Made by a program: the position numbers and the translations under genes
In this document: positions 55,136-64,000 of the stretch, piece after piece
Position numbering within the stretch: the first letter of the stretch is position 1
How the letters are laid out: the number at the start of each line of letters is the position of its first letter
The notes under the pieces: model-generated
Seen by the model: the letters and a program-made list of their open reading frames with translations, nothing else
Databases searched by the model: none
Told to the model about the DNA's origin: nothing
Assembly (NCBI RefSeq): GCF_004115215.2
Contig: NC_041751.1
Span: 33,433,958 to 33,497,957 of the forward strand
Source: Ornithorhynchus anatinus
Lineage: Eukaryota; Chordata; Mammalia; Monotremata; Ornithorhynchidae
Direction of reading: 5' to 3'
DNA: 64,000 bases

Positions 55136-55600
55136 GTGCTATTCGTTATTTGATTTCTCTTTAATGGTATTTCTTAAAGGTTTACTATGTTCCACGCCCT
55201 GCACTAAGCACTGGGATCAATGCAAGCCAATCAATGTTTTAAATGCTATTCCTTCTTTTCTTTTCTTTTCTTTGTTAAAGGTGTACTATGCTCCAGGCAT
55301 TGAACCAACCCCTGGTGTAAATACAAGCTTATGAGTTGGCATGCAGGCCATGTGCGATTTTTTTAAATGCCATTCCTAATTTTACTTTATGACATTTGTT
55401 AAGGTTTACTCTGTCCCCGACACTGTACTTAACACTGGGGTAAATGCAAGCTAGTCAATTTGGATGCAGTCCATGTGCCATTTTTTTGAATACTGTTGGT
55501 TATTTTATTTTTATGGTATTTCTTAAGCATTTATTATGTTCCAGGCACTGTACTAAGCGCTGGGGGAAATATATGCTAATCAGTTTGGACGTAGTCCTTT
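55136..55600 (-). repeat. Four-unit tandem repeat built from a Mon1 3' end
   Basis: Units start at about 55136, 55241, 55368 and 55492 (period roughly 105-127 bases). Each holds a T-rich spacer with 'atgctatt..ttattt', then 'ttgttaa.ggtttactatg', 'ccaggcactg.acta', and 'ggacgcagtccatgtgcca'-like sequence. The units differ by 15-25% by eye. It lies in intron 2 of the class II beta gene. Confidence 0.75.
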
Positions 55601-55711
55601 TCCTTTTTTTTTTTAAATTTTGAAATGATATTCGAAGAGAGTGGGAGAAAGGGAAATGAGGAGTTAGGGAAGTCCTCTTGGAGGAGACGTGCCTTCAGTA
55701 TGTCTTCAGAG

Positions 55712-55813
55712 GAAAAATATGGAACACTTCACAGATTTGTCTGTCATCTTTGTTAATGGACCATGCTGACCTTTTCTGTATCATTCCAGTTTCGGTATAT
55801 GCTCTGCTGAAGT
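55712..55813 (-). pseudogene. U6 snRNA pseudogene
   Basis: On the minus strand the sequence follows human U6 over its full length: 'cttcagcagagcatatacc', 'ggaatgatacagaaaa', 'agcatggtcca', 'aagatgacag', 'gtgaagtgttcc' and a final 'atattttt'. Many substitutions, including changes in the ACAGAGA box (ACAGAAA) and beside the AGC triad, mark it as non-functional. A retro- or transcript-derived copy in class II beta intron 2. Confidence 0.88.
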
Positions 55814-55814
55814 A

Positions 55815-56075
55815 CATTAATATTTGTTAAGCATGTTCTGTGTGTCAGTCACTGAACTAACTGCTGGGGTAGATAGAAGATAATCAGGTTGGACACATGC
55901 CCTGTCCCTCGCAGGCCTCCCAGCCTTATCGGCCATTATGCAGATGACATAACAGAGGCACTAGGAAGTTAAATGATTTGCCCAAGGTCACACAGCAGAC
56001 ACGAATAAGAGTTGGAATTAGAACTCAGGTCCTTCTGACCCCCAGGCCCATGCTCTTTCAACTAGGCCCCACAGT
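55815..56075 (-). repeat. Mon1 SINE next to the U6 pseudogene
   Basis: Minus-strand Mon1 from 'taatatttgttaagcatgtt' to 'ccatgctctttcaactaggc'. It starts directly behind the 5' end of the U6 pseudogene. Confidence 0.78.
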
Positions 56076-56122
56076 TTCTTGCCATTGTTTTTGCAGTTCT
56101 CCACCAGCGCTCCCCTTCTCAG

Positions 56123-56990
56123 ATTCATTCATTCAATAGTATTTATTGAGCGCTTACTATGTGCAGAGCACTGTACTAAGCGCTTGGGATGAACAAGTCG
56201 GCAACAGATAGAGACAGCCCCTGCCGTTTGACGGGCTTACGGTCTAATCGGGGGAGACGGACAGACAAGAACGATGGCAATAAACAGCGTCAAGGGGAAG
56301 AACATCTCGTAAAAACCGATGGCGACTAAATAGAATCGAGGCGATGTACAATTCATTAACAAAATAAATAGGGTAACGAAAATATATACAGTTGAGCGGA
56401 CGAGTACGGTGCTGTGGGGATGGGAAGGGAGAGGTGGAGGAGCAGAGGGAAAAGGGGAAAATGAGGCTTTAGCTGCGGAGAGGTAAAGGGGGGATGGCAG
56501 AGGGAGTAGAGGGGGAAGAGGAGCTCCGTCTGGGAATGCCTCTTGGAGGAGGTGATTTTTAAGTAGGGTTTTGAAGAGGGAAAGAGAATCAGTTTGGCGG
56601 AGGTGAGGAGGGAGGGCGTTCCGGGACCGCGGGAGGACGCGACCCGGGGGTCGACGGCGGGATGGGCGAGACCGAGGGACGGTGAGGAGGTGGGCGGCGG
56701 AGGAGCGGAGCGTGCGGGGTGGGCGGTAGAAAGAGAGAAGGGAGGAGAGGTAGGAAGGGGCAAGGTGATGGAGAGCCTTGAAGCCTAGAGTGAGGAGTTT
56801 TTGTTTGGAGCGGAGGTCGATAGGCAACCACTGGAGTTGTTTAAGAAGGGGAGTGACATGCCCAGATCGTCTCTGCAGGAAGATGAGCCGGGCAGCAGAG
56901 TGAAGAATAGACCGGAGCGGGGCGAGAGAGGAGGAAGGGAGGTCAGAGAGAAGGCTGACACAGTAGTCTAGCCGGGATATAACGAGATAA
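56123..56990 (-). repeat. Young L2 LINE, near-twin of the 47.3-kb copy
   Basis: Same subfamily and orientation as 47302-48280 and differing by only a few percent by eye. The minus-strand frame is open over the ORF2 C-terminus (S-R-L-D-Y-C-V-S-L-L, then P-L-R-S-I-L-H-S-A-A-R). It starts 'ttcattcattcaatagtatt' and breaks off at about 56985, earlier than the other copy. Different flanks show two separate insertions. Confidence 0.88.
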
Positions 56991-57129
56991 CAGATAACAA
57001 CCCCCCAATCCCATTGCACCCCAGGTGGCCCAGAGGAGCGGGGATGTAGGGAGGAGTGGACAGTTAGTACAGTGTTTAGCACATAGTAAGCACTTAAATA
57101 CCATTATTGTAGGGGGTGGGTTGATGATA

Positions 57130-57575
57130 ATTATTGTGGTATTTGTTAAACGCTGACTATGTGCTAAACACTGTACTAACAGCTGAGGTAATCAGTTTGG
57201 ACACAGTCTGTATCTCCCACAGGGTTTACAGCCAAAGTAGGAAGGAGAACAGAGATTGAATCATTATTTTACAGATGAGGGAACTAAGTCAGAGAAATGA
57301 AGTGACTCGTGCAAGGCCAAATAGCATGGCCTAGAGGATAGAACATGGGTAAAGAGTCCAAAGGAGTTCTAATTCTGGCTCCGCTACTTGTCTGCTCTGT
57401 GACCTTGGTCGTCACTTAATTTCTCTGCACCTCAGTTCCCTCATCTGTAAAATTGGAGATGAAAACTGTGAGCTCCATGTGGGACAGGGACTGTGTCTGA
57501 CATAACTATCTTGTGCCTACCCCAGTGCTGAGAGCAGTGTTTGGCACAGAGTAAGTGGATAACAAATATCACGAT
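57130..57575. repeat. Mon1 SINEs, minus then plus
   Basis: About 57130-57330 minus strand and about 57330-57575 plus strand, head to head. In class II beta intron 2. Confidence 0.78.
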
Positions 57576-57587
57576 TACTACCAATTC

Positions 57588-57960
57588 TTAGGGAGTGGAA
57601 GGGGTTGGGGGACACCACAGTGTAGTAGGCTGGGAGCACAAGGGGGCTGTGGGTAGGGAGCACGGATGGGGTGATGGAGCAGGAGGGAGGGACCGTGGAT
57701 CCGGTGCATGGAGATAGAGAGGAGAGTAAGGATCTTGGAGGGGTGGTGACGGAGCGTGGAGGTTCAATGGATAGGGAACTTTGAGGGGCATTAGGGGAGG
57801 GAGGATAGAGGGGTTGGTAGGGTACAGGATTTTGAGGGCTGATGGGGGATGGGGCATGGAGGGGCAGTGGGGGTAAGAAGCATGGTGGGGTGATGGGTAG
57901 GGGACCTCGGAGGGTGCTGGGGAGGGGTCACAGATGGACGATGTGGGTAAGGAGAACAGA
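57588..57960. repeat. G-rich degenerate minisatellite
   Basis: Recurring blocks such as 'gatggggtgatgg', 'ggagggaggatagagg', 'gatgggggatggggcatgg' and 'ggtggggtgatgggtagg' with a loose period of about 35-40 bases. Almost no C on the plus strand. The long minus-strand open frame across it is proline-rich and a by-product of this composition. Many GGG/GGGG runs could form G-quadruplexes. Confidence 0.7.
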
Positions 57961-58222
57961 GGAGCCATGGTTAGATAAACATCTCTCCAAGTGCCTAGTG
58001 CAGTGTCCTGGCCAACGTGAATGTTTTATAAGTACCATCACTTCCCATACCTAGAGGTGGGTGAAAGGTGGGGGCGGGGGGCGGCTGGAGACACTGTGGA
58101 GGAGGAAGCAGCAGCAAGAGTTAAGATCAGACTGGACAGGAAGCCCTTGGAGCTGCTGGGTCACCTGAGAGAAGACAGTCCCATGGTCTCTGACTTCTTC
58201 TCTCGCTTCCCTCCTCCCCCAG

Positions 58223-58504
58223 TCCATCCCACAATGAAGGTCTCCCAGGCAAACACAAAACCCCTGGAACAACACCAGACGCTCACCTGCTCCGTGACGG
58301 GGTTCTACCCGGGAGACATCCAAGTCCAGTGGTTGCGGAATGGACAGGAGCAGAAGGACGGCGTGGTGCACACGGACCTGATGCGTCATGGAGACTGGAC
58401 CTTCCAGGTCCTGGTGATGCTGGAAATGACCCCCAGGAGCGGAGACGTCTACGTCTGCCACGTGGAGCATGGCAGCCTGCAGGACCCCATCACCGTGGAG
58501 TGGA
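58223..58504 (+). CDS. Class II beta exon 3: Ig-like beta-2 domain, intact
   Basis: Exactly 282 nt, the family standard. Shows [11 protein letters not shown] (first Ig cysteine), [22 protein letters not shown], and V-Y-V-C-H-V-E-H (second cysteine), ending T-V-E-W. The D-W-T-F-Q and N-G-Q-E blocks flank the region that contacts CD4 in known class II molecules. No break. Acceptor 58221-58222, donor GTGAGA at 58505. Confidence 0.95.
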
Positions 58505-59024
58505 GTGAGAGGCCGCCCCCCCATGCCACATTCCTTTGACCGATGTCTCTCCTTGACCCTCTGTGCCCTCTGTGGGTTTTTGCCCTGGCATGACCTTCCG
58601 TACCATTGATTTCAATACTATGGAGCTTGGGGAGCTCGTAGCATATCAGAGGACCCAGCCATCCTTCCCTCAAGGCCCTGGGCTCATCCTTAGGGGACTT
58701 GGGGAGTTGATCTGGGAAATGGGAGTCTCCTCACAGGAGATGTTGCCCTGGGGCCTGAACCCTGGACTTTCCTCTTCTACCCCTTCCCAGGCTTGTTCAG
58801 AACAGAGCCTCAAGCTCCTTCCTGCCCTTCTACCTCTCACTTAGATGGGGACACTGGGGAGGAGGCTGACCCTTGACTGCACTCACACATACCCCCAGTC
58901 CAAGTTTCAAGAAGGAACCAGGCTACCTCCCGGCCTCTTTGTTCCCCAACCCCCAGGCTGGCCACTAATGTCCCTGGTTGGGACTGTGAGTGCTGACCCA
59001 CCCCATGTGACCTATCCTCCTCAG

Positions 59025-59135
59025 GGCCCCAGTCTGAATCTGCCCGGAGCAAGATGCTGAGCAGAGTCGGGGGTTTGATGCTGGGGTTCATCTTCCTCGC
59101 CGTGGGACTCACCGTCCACTTCAAGAGTCAGAAAG
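59025..59135 (+). CDS. Class II beta exon 4: connecting peptide and membrane span, intact
   Basis: 111 nt, the usual size. [10 protein letters not shown] connecting peptide (compare S-E-S-A-Q-S-K-M-L in DQB/DRB), then a hydrophobic span [14 protein letters not shown] with the conserved small-residue pattern, and H-F-K-S-Q-K on the cytoplasmic side. Donor GTAATG. Confidence 0.94.
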
Positions 59136-59508
59136 GTAATGGGGTCTGGGGCTCAGGGAGTTGGGCGTCTCTTCGCCCGGAATTAGGCTCCCCTCATCCC
59201 TTAGCAAGGGAATCCAAACTCGGTGCTCATGGGAGCCACTGGGGATCAAAGTCTCTCCAAGCAGTGGCAGCAGGGCTGAGAGCAGTGACAGAGCTCAAAT
59301 CTGGGGTGGAGTGTTAAGAGCAGGTGGGAGGACTCAGAGTGGATTCATCCCAAGCCATCGCATTCAGCATCCTTGTCCCGCTTCCTCTCCTGGGCTGCTG
59401 TACTCACCCTCATAGGGGAACCCCTGGTCTTGTGGGGAGGAAGGGAGAGAGGAAAGGTTTGGGGTCCTATCTGTTCCTGCCCAGACTTATCATATCTCTC
59501 TTTTCCAG

Positions 59509-59532
59509 GACACCCTGGCCCTCAGCCTGCAG
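59509..59532 (+). CDS. Class II beta exon 5: cytoplasmic tail, 24 nt
   Basis: A CAG acceptor and GTAAAG donor bracket 24 nt reading G-H-P-G-P-Q-P-A, very close to the G-H-S-G-L-Q-P-T of DRB proteins. Too short to be seen as an open frame but unmistakable by size, phase and sequence. Confidence 0.88.
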
Positions 59533-60319
59533 GTAAAGTCCTTGTCGTTTCCTTTTCCTGTGCAGAGGGAGGACATGTCCCTCCAAGCTTTGACCTCTTG
59601 TGATCATCCAGAGAGGAAGGGAGGGGTGTGGGGGCTGGGAGCTCTGAATCTCCCCGGCGAGACTGTTCCTCCACCAGCCCCAGCTCCCCTCACCCCGCCC
59701 CCTTGATGGGGCCATGATATCACTGGACTGGGAGCGTGGGCTTGAACACTGTTTTCATCACTTAAGGAATCTCCAGGGGCTGTTTCTAGGGGAGCCCCCT
59801 CACCCCCGGTCCCATTCCCACAACCTAACGAGCTCAACTCCAATCAATCATTCAGTGGTATTTATTGAGTGCTTAGTCCATGTAGACCTCTGTACTAAGC
59901 GCCTGTGAGAGTCCAATATGACAAAATTGGTAAGACACTTTCCCTGACCATAAGGAACGGCTCCAACTCAGCTCGGATTAAACGAGCCGTGGGCACCCTT
60001 TATTGGAAAGGAAATGCTGTCTTTGGGAATGAGGGATTCAGGGTGACTCTGTCCTCACTCTTACCTGTGGGACTCTTGAGATGATCTCTACATGTCACCC
60101 ACCAGAGAAGCTGATCCTGTACCTCTCCCTGCCCCTCGGAGGTGCCCTGTGCCTGATTCAACTCCTCCAATGCTCTACAAACCTCTAGGCCTCGACCTCC
60201 CCCTTCCCTGCCATCTCTGGCCCCCTTCCTGACCATCCTGGCAGGATCTATCGCTCCTGGACCTTGCATTCGATGGGGATGGAGGCATTCAATCTCTGAC
60301 CTTCCTTGCTTTCCCCCAG

Positions 60320-60399
60320 TGGATGTAGCGGACCATCCTTCCTCTGACCCAGCACCGCGACTGCTGCTGCTTCTCCGTTCCAACCCAATCCTGAGTTGA
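60320..60399 (+). CDS. Class II beta exon 6: last coding exon (tentative)
   Basis: After 'tttcccccag' the phase-1 frame runs V-D-V-A-D-H-P to P-I-L-S and TGA at 60397-60399. The end 'ctgagttga' corresponds to human DRB 'ctgagctga' (F-L-S-stop) in the same frame. It is longer than the human exon by about 20 codons, so a nearer acceptor may be used instead. No AATAAA seen close by. Confidence 0.5.
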
Positions 60400-60486
60400 T
60401 TCTTGGTTCCTGAAACTCTTAGTTAAAACACAGGCCTGAGATCTCCGTGTGTGTCTTCTGCAGACTGGGCGCCCTCGCCTTCACTG

Positions 60487-61250
60487 TCATTCACTCGTAT
60501 TTACTGAGCGCTTACTATGTGCAGAGCACTGTACTAAGCGCTTGCTCCTCCGACCCGCACAGAATGAATTAATTAGAAAGAGAATTGCTCTTTGCCAAAG
60601 ACCAGCATGAATCCCTTGCCCAGCAGAGGATGACTTGGTTTCCGAATCACCCCAGGAACCAGAGGATGATTCTGCCAAGTGATGGGCTGGCAGGAGCTTC
60701 CATTTAGCCCTCAACCAGCCATTTTGGCTGCTGCTAAGGCAGATCCCCCATGACTAAGCCCCTGCCTCGACCAACATTCTAGCATCCCTCGTTGTTGTAG
60801 ATTAACGAGCTCCCCTACCTGTTCATCTACATTCCCCACCCCTCTCTCGTAACTGTTTTGCGTCCCCTAATGTGTGGTGGTGTAGCTAATCCCACTAGAC
60901 CCAGGACTGACAATCCGTCTTCAAGACACATTCACCAACCGCCTCGTGTTCGCATGAACTTTCAAGAAGTTCGGCTGAGCACAGGCCAGGTGTCCCTTCT
61001 GGGCCCCTTCTCGAGGGGACTGGTTCATGTTGCAGCGGATACTCACTGGGATAGAAACCCACCACAGTGACATCGTGCCTGGGGCTATGTCCAACCTGAT
61101 TGTTATATCTACCCCAGCGCTTAGAACTATGCTTGAAAATAAATACCATAAAAAACAGCATTCCCACGCACAGATCCATTCACATGTACTCACACATGGA
61201 TACACAGATGCATGAGAACAAACGAATGCCTCCTTCCGTGGCCTCCACGT
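60487..61250. other. Downstream flank of the class II beta gene, no gene recognised
   Basis: A short minus-strand L2 end (about 60487-60545) and a Mon1 tail (about 61080-61150). The remainder, including 60880-61030, shows no exon I can assign. Confidence 0.4.
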
Positions 61251-61254
61251 ACAT

Positions 61255-61520
61255 AGTGGAGAAGCAGCGTGGCACAGTGGAAAGAGCACGGGCTTTGGAG
61301 TCAGGGCTCATGAGTTCGAATCCCAGCTCTGCCACTTGTCAGCTGTGTGACTGTGGGCAAGTCACTTAACTTCTCTGTGCCTCAGTTCCCTCATCTGTAA
61401 AATGGGGATGAAGACTGTGAGCCCCACGTGGGACCACCTGATTCCCCTGTGTCTACCCCAGCACTTAGAACAGTGCTCTGCACATAGTAAGCGCTTAACA
61501 AATACCAACATTATTATAGT
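61255..61520 (+). repeat. Full-length Mon1 SINE
   Basis: A near-consensus copy from 'gaagcagcgtggcacagtgg' to 'cttaacaaataccaacatta'. Little diverged, so a late insertion. Confidence 0.9.
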
Positions 61521-61689
61521 GGATCGCACAGACCCTATTCAGGTCAGATGTTCGCACCGGATTCCTAGGGAATTGGCAGGACCCCAGTCAGACTCTGTTC
61601 CTGTCCCGGTTCTGACCAGCCACAGATTCTGCAGGAACCGGAGTCCCCTCGAGGTGAGTTAAGACCCCCGGTCACTAATAGCCTCCCAG

Positions 61690-61920
61690 CTTGTCCCTCG
61701 CTGCTCCAGGATAACAAACCATTCCCCGAGGAGCGCATCTTCCACAGGGCTGGACAAGATGCCTCTCTGGAGAGCGGCCGCAGCCCTGATGGAAATGGAG
61801 AAGGAGAAAACGCTCCGCACAGGCCCCGGGGGAGGGAACAGGGCTTCCCGTTCTCCTGGAAAGTCCCGGGTCACCAGGGGGCATGTCCCTTCTTCCTGGC
61901 TCTGCCTTCCCGTGCAACAG
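61690..61920 (-). promoter_or_regulatory. Promoter-like segment with NF-kB site, minus strand
   Basis: On the minus strand a perfect GGGACTTTCC lies at about 61858-61867 and is followed by 'gcgttttctccttctcc' and 'ccatttccatcagggctg'. The last phrase resembles 'tctccatttccattagggct' at 49893-49912 on the plus strand. No TATA or exon could be assigned. Confidence 0.3.
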
Positions 61921-62499
61921 TCACCAAGTGACTTCAAACAGCAAGTGGCAGTGCTGGGCAGACAGAGCTCGGCTACCTGGTCTCCTATTCCCAGGGCTCC
62001 TTCGAGGGGAGTGGGAGGCGAGGGCAGGACTGAGAGGAGGCCAGAATGGTATTGCAGAAAATGTAAAATAGGCCCGTTGAGCTCCTCACCAGTCCACAGC
62101 TGCACTCTCCCGACACCCCTCGCCCTGCCTTAGCTTTGTAAATCATTTCTTCTTATGCTCCAGCGATTCTAAATCTATCCTAATCCCCACGAGTTTTTTT
62201 TCCTCATTAATGTCCGGTCCTGTCCCTTCCTCACATGCAGGATGATCTGGGTGGGGGTCCAGGGAGGAAGAGGATGGCTATTATTTTTTCCGGGCTACTT
62301 ATCTCTCCCCACCCACCTACACTGGAGTTAGGGAAAGTTGAAAAGCAAAACAAAAAAAAATCCTTTTTATCATCATTGTGGTTGATTAACCGACCCGCGT
62401 CATGACATCGGGTCACTTAACCAACTTGGGCACACAGTTCCCCATTTCACATATATTTTTATCCCACATTACTTCCTCCTTCCTGTAATTAATTTGCGT

Positions 62500-64000
62500 C
62501 TCTGTCCCCAGGTAGATGGTAAACTCTTGAGAACAGGGATCAAACTTTCTAACACAACTAGGCTCTCCCAAGTGCAGTGCGCTTAGTGCTTGGCACATAG
62601 TAAGTGCTTAGCAAATACCACCACCACCATCATCATTAATGCACTATACATTGCAAGTGACCAATAAATATTATCGATTGATTAGTTGGATGATCGACTA
62701 ATCGGTGGCACTGAAGTGAAATAGTTGTGATACGCATTCCCTGCCCTCAAGGGTCTTATTCACTGATTAGCGAGTAAAATTGGGGAAACAAATATGATGG
62801 TAGATGGTTGGAGACAGAAAAAAATCAAATATAAAACAGGAAGCTGACACATCCAGACTAAACTGTGCTTGTTCAAATAAACATACAAAGAAGATGATAC
62901 TTAAATTCCCTTCCTCCTTGAGCACGTCATTTATACACAGTTACTGGGCAGGGACTTTTTGCCTTCTAGTTCCCCTGGGGCTGAACTGGCAAATCAGCAT
63001 TCAGACTCACCAGGCATCACTAGTTACCAGGTTATATAGCTGCCTGAGGGTACCTTTGGAGGCCTCTCCCCTCCTTCACTCTCAGTAAATAACTTACCCT
63101 TATTTTATGTCTCCAGGCCTGAAGTTCTTTGCTGCTTCCCTATTGATTTTATTCCTTATGAAATCTTTGATGATTAAATTGCTATTCATTATAACAATAA
63201 CCATGTGAACATGTCGTTTGAGTCACTGGAAGGAGACACTCGTACACCTTAATGTCCCCCAGGGCTCAAGACCCCTTGTGATTTTCCCGTTCGTGGAATA
63301 GGATCATTCCTCATTCGGTTCTTCTAGACTATAAGTTGTGGGCATGGGACAGAAACTCTATCCATCACTAGGCTCACAGTCTAAAGGAGAGGAAAAGCAG
63401 GAATATAATCCCCGTTTTACAGTTGTGGAAATGGAAGCCAAGAGAAATTCAGTGATTTACTAGTTGTCACAGAGATAGCAAGTGGTAGTACCGGGCTTGG
63501 AATCCCAATATCCTGACTCCCTGTCCTGGGCTCTCCACTAAACCATTACCATTTTAGTCATGAAGTATTGCGTTAAAATTCCGTTGTTTTAGATTTTGAG
63601 TTAGAAAATGATATGGAATCCTTTAGGCAATGCTAACTATCTTTGTGGTTTCCTCTTGTTGCCTTCCAGAATCGAACGGATATACCTACTTTTTCAAACA
63701 GGTGGCTCCAGGAATGTTCCTGACATTCCCTGTCATTTCCAGAACTCAGTCCTCCCCAATCTTCTGGATATAGTGAAGGGACCCCTGGAGATCCCGGAAT
63801 CGTTGGGGAGAGAACTCTTTTCATCTACTGCCAGGGCCTGCTCTGGGCAGGCAGCCAGAGTCTGGATCACTAGGAATTAACGAATCAGTTAACCTTATTT
63901 ATTAAGTGCTACCTTTGTAAAGTGCAATGTTCTAAGCACGGGGAAGAATGCAATCTAACAAAGTTGGTAGGCACGTTCCCTGCCTACAACGAGTTTAGAG
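62500..64000. other. Right end of window: repeat fragments, no gene recognised
   Basis: L2/Mon1 tail at about 62510-62640, a minus-strand L2 remnant at about 62640-62770, a minus-strand Mon1 at about 63390-63550 and a minus-strand L2 end from about 63880 to the window edge. The sequence at 62780-63390 and 63560-63880 has no recognisable exon. Confidence 0.45.

Larger units (their letters stand above)
52406..60399 (+). pseudogene. MHC class II beta-chain gene with two frame breaks
   Basis: Six-exon class II beta gene: exon 1 52406-52506, exon 2 54690-54958, exon 3 58223-58504, exon 4 59025-59135, exon 5 59509-59532, exon 6 60320-60399, all phase 1. The product would pair with an alpha chain to present peptides to CD4 T cells. 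Exons 3-5 are intact and near the DQB/DRB/DPB group; the C-terminus ends L-S-stop as in DRB. Exon 1 is 101 nt (100 expected) and exon 2 is 269 nt (270 expected). The two shifts cancel for exons 3-6, but the frame between them is wrong and meets a stop early in exon 2. Either a young pseudogene or two sequencing errors. Human class assignment (DR, DQ, DP) is not possible by eye. Confidence 0.85.

Noticed and set aside
57588-57968. Open minus-strand frame of 126 codons, rich in proline
   Set aside because: It follows a degenerate G-rich minisatellite; the protein repeats only reflect the DNA repeat and no start or splice context supports it.
1-64000. Retroviral or other virus-like fossils
   Set aside because: I looked for LTR pairs and for gag, pol, env or capsid motifs in the frames and recognised none; all reverse-transcriptase-like pieces are L2 LINE.

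Overview
The window is vertebrate nuclear DNA, almost certainly from a monotreme (platypus or echidna). The non-coding sequence is saturated with two interspersed repeat families typical of monotremes: a Mon1-type (MIR/CORE-related) SINE and L2 LINEs whose 3' tails it resembles. Genes are split into short exons with GT/AG borders. No prokaryotic genes, CRISPR array, retrovirus or other virus-like element was recognised.

Layout: (1) 160-5410 (+) is the 3' half of a butyrophilin gene closest to BTN1A1: nine 21-nt and two 27-nt heptad-type exons, all in phase 1, then a complete B30.2/PRYSPRY last exon. (2) 5.4-9.1 kb holds wreckage of a second butyrophilin copy: a duplicated 3' flank, an orphan 21-nt exon and a decayed IgV exon. 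(3) 9.1-15.6 kb is mostly L2 and Mon1 sequence. (4) 15.6-46.6 kb is a tRNA supercluster with 28 intact-looking tRNA genes and three tRNA pseudogenes. It consists of three head-to-tail copies (A about 15.6-26.3 kb, B about 26.3-41.4 kb, C about 41.4-46.6 kb) of one ancestral block. Order and strand of the tRNAs are kept between A and B; C is shortened and rearranged. (5) 47.0-51.3 kb carries two orphan MHC class II alpha-chain 5' ends (X-Y promoter plus signal-peptide exon) pointing towards each other. (6) 52.2-60.4 kb (+) is an MHC class II beta-chain gene with promoter and six exons. Exons 3-5 are intact, but exon 1 has one extra base and exon 2 lacks one, so as read it is a pseudogene or carries two sequencing errors. 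A U6 snRNA pseudogene and a Mon1-derived tandem repeat lie in its intron 2. (7) 60.4-64 kb has no recognised gene.

Functionally the window joins antigen presentation (class II), butyrophilins and a cytoplasmic tRNA supercluster. In human the BTN cluster and the large tRNA cluster lie together in the extended class I MHC. Finding them next to class II genes here fits the idea of an ancestrally compact MHC. The tRNAs are transcribed individually by RNA polymerase III, and most have an oligo-T stop within about 20-30 bases.

Coordinates of coding exons and tRNAs were counted base by base; borders of interspersed repeats and of the duplication blocks are approximate, and repeat families were named from memory of their consensus sequences.
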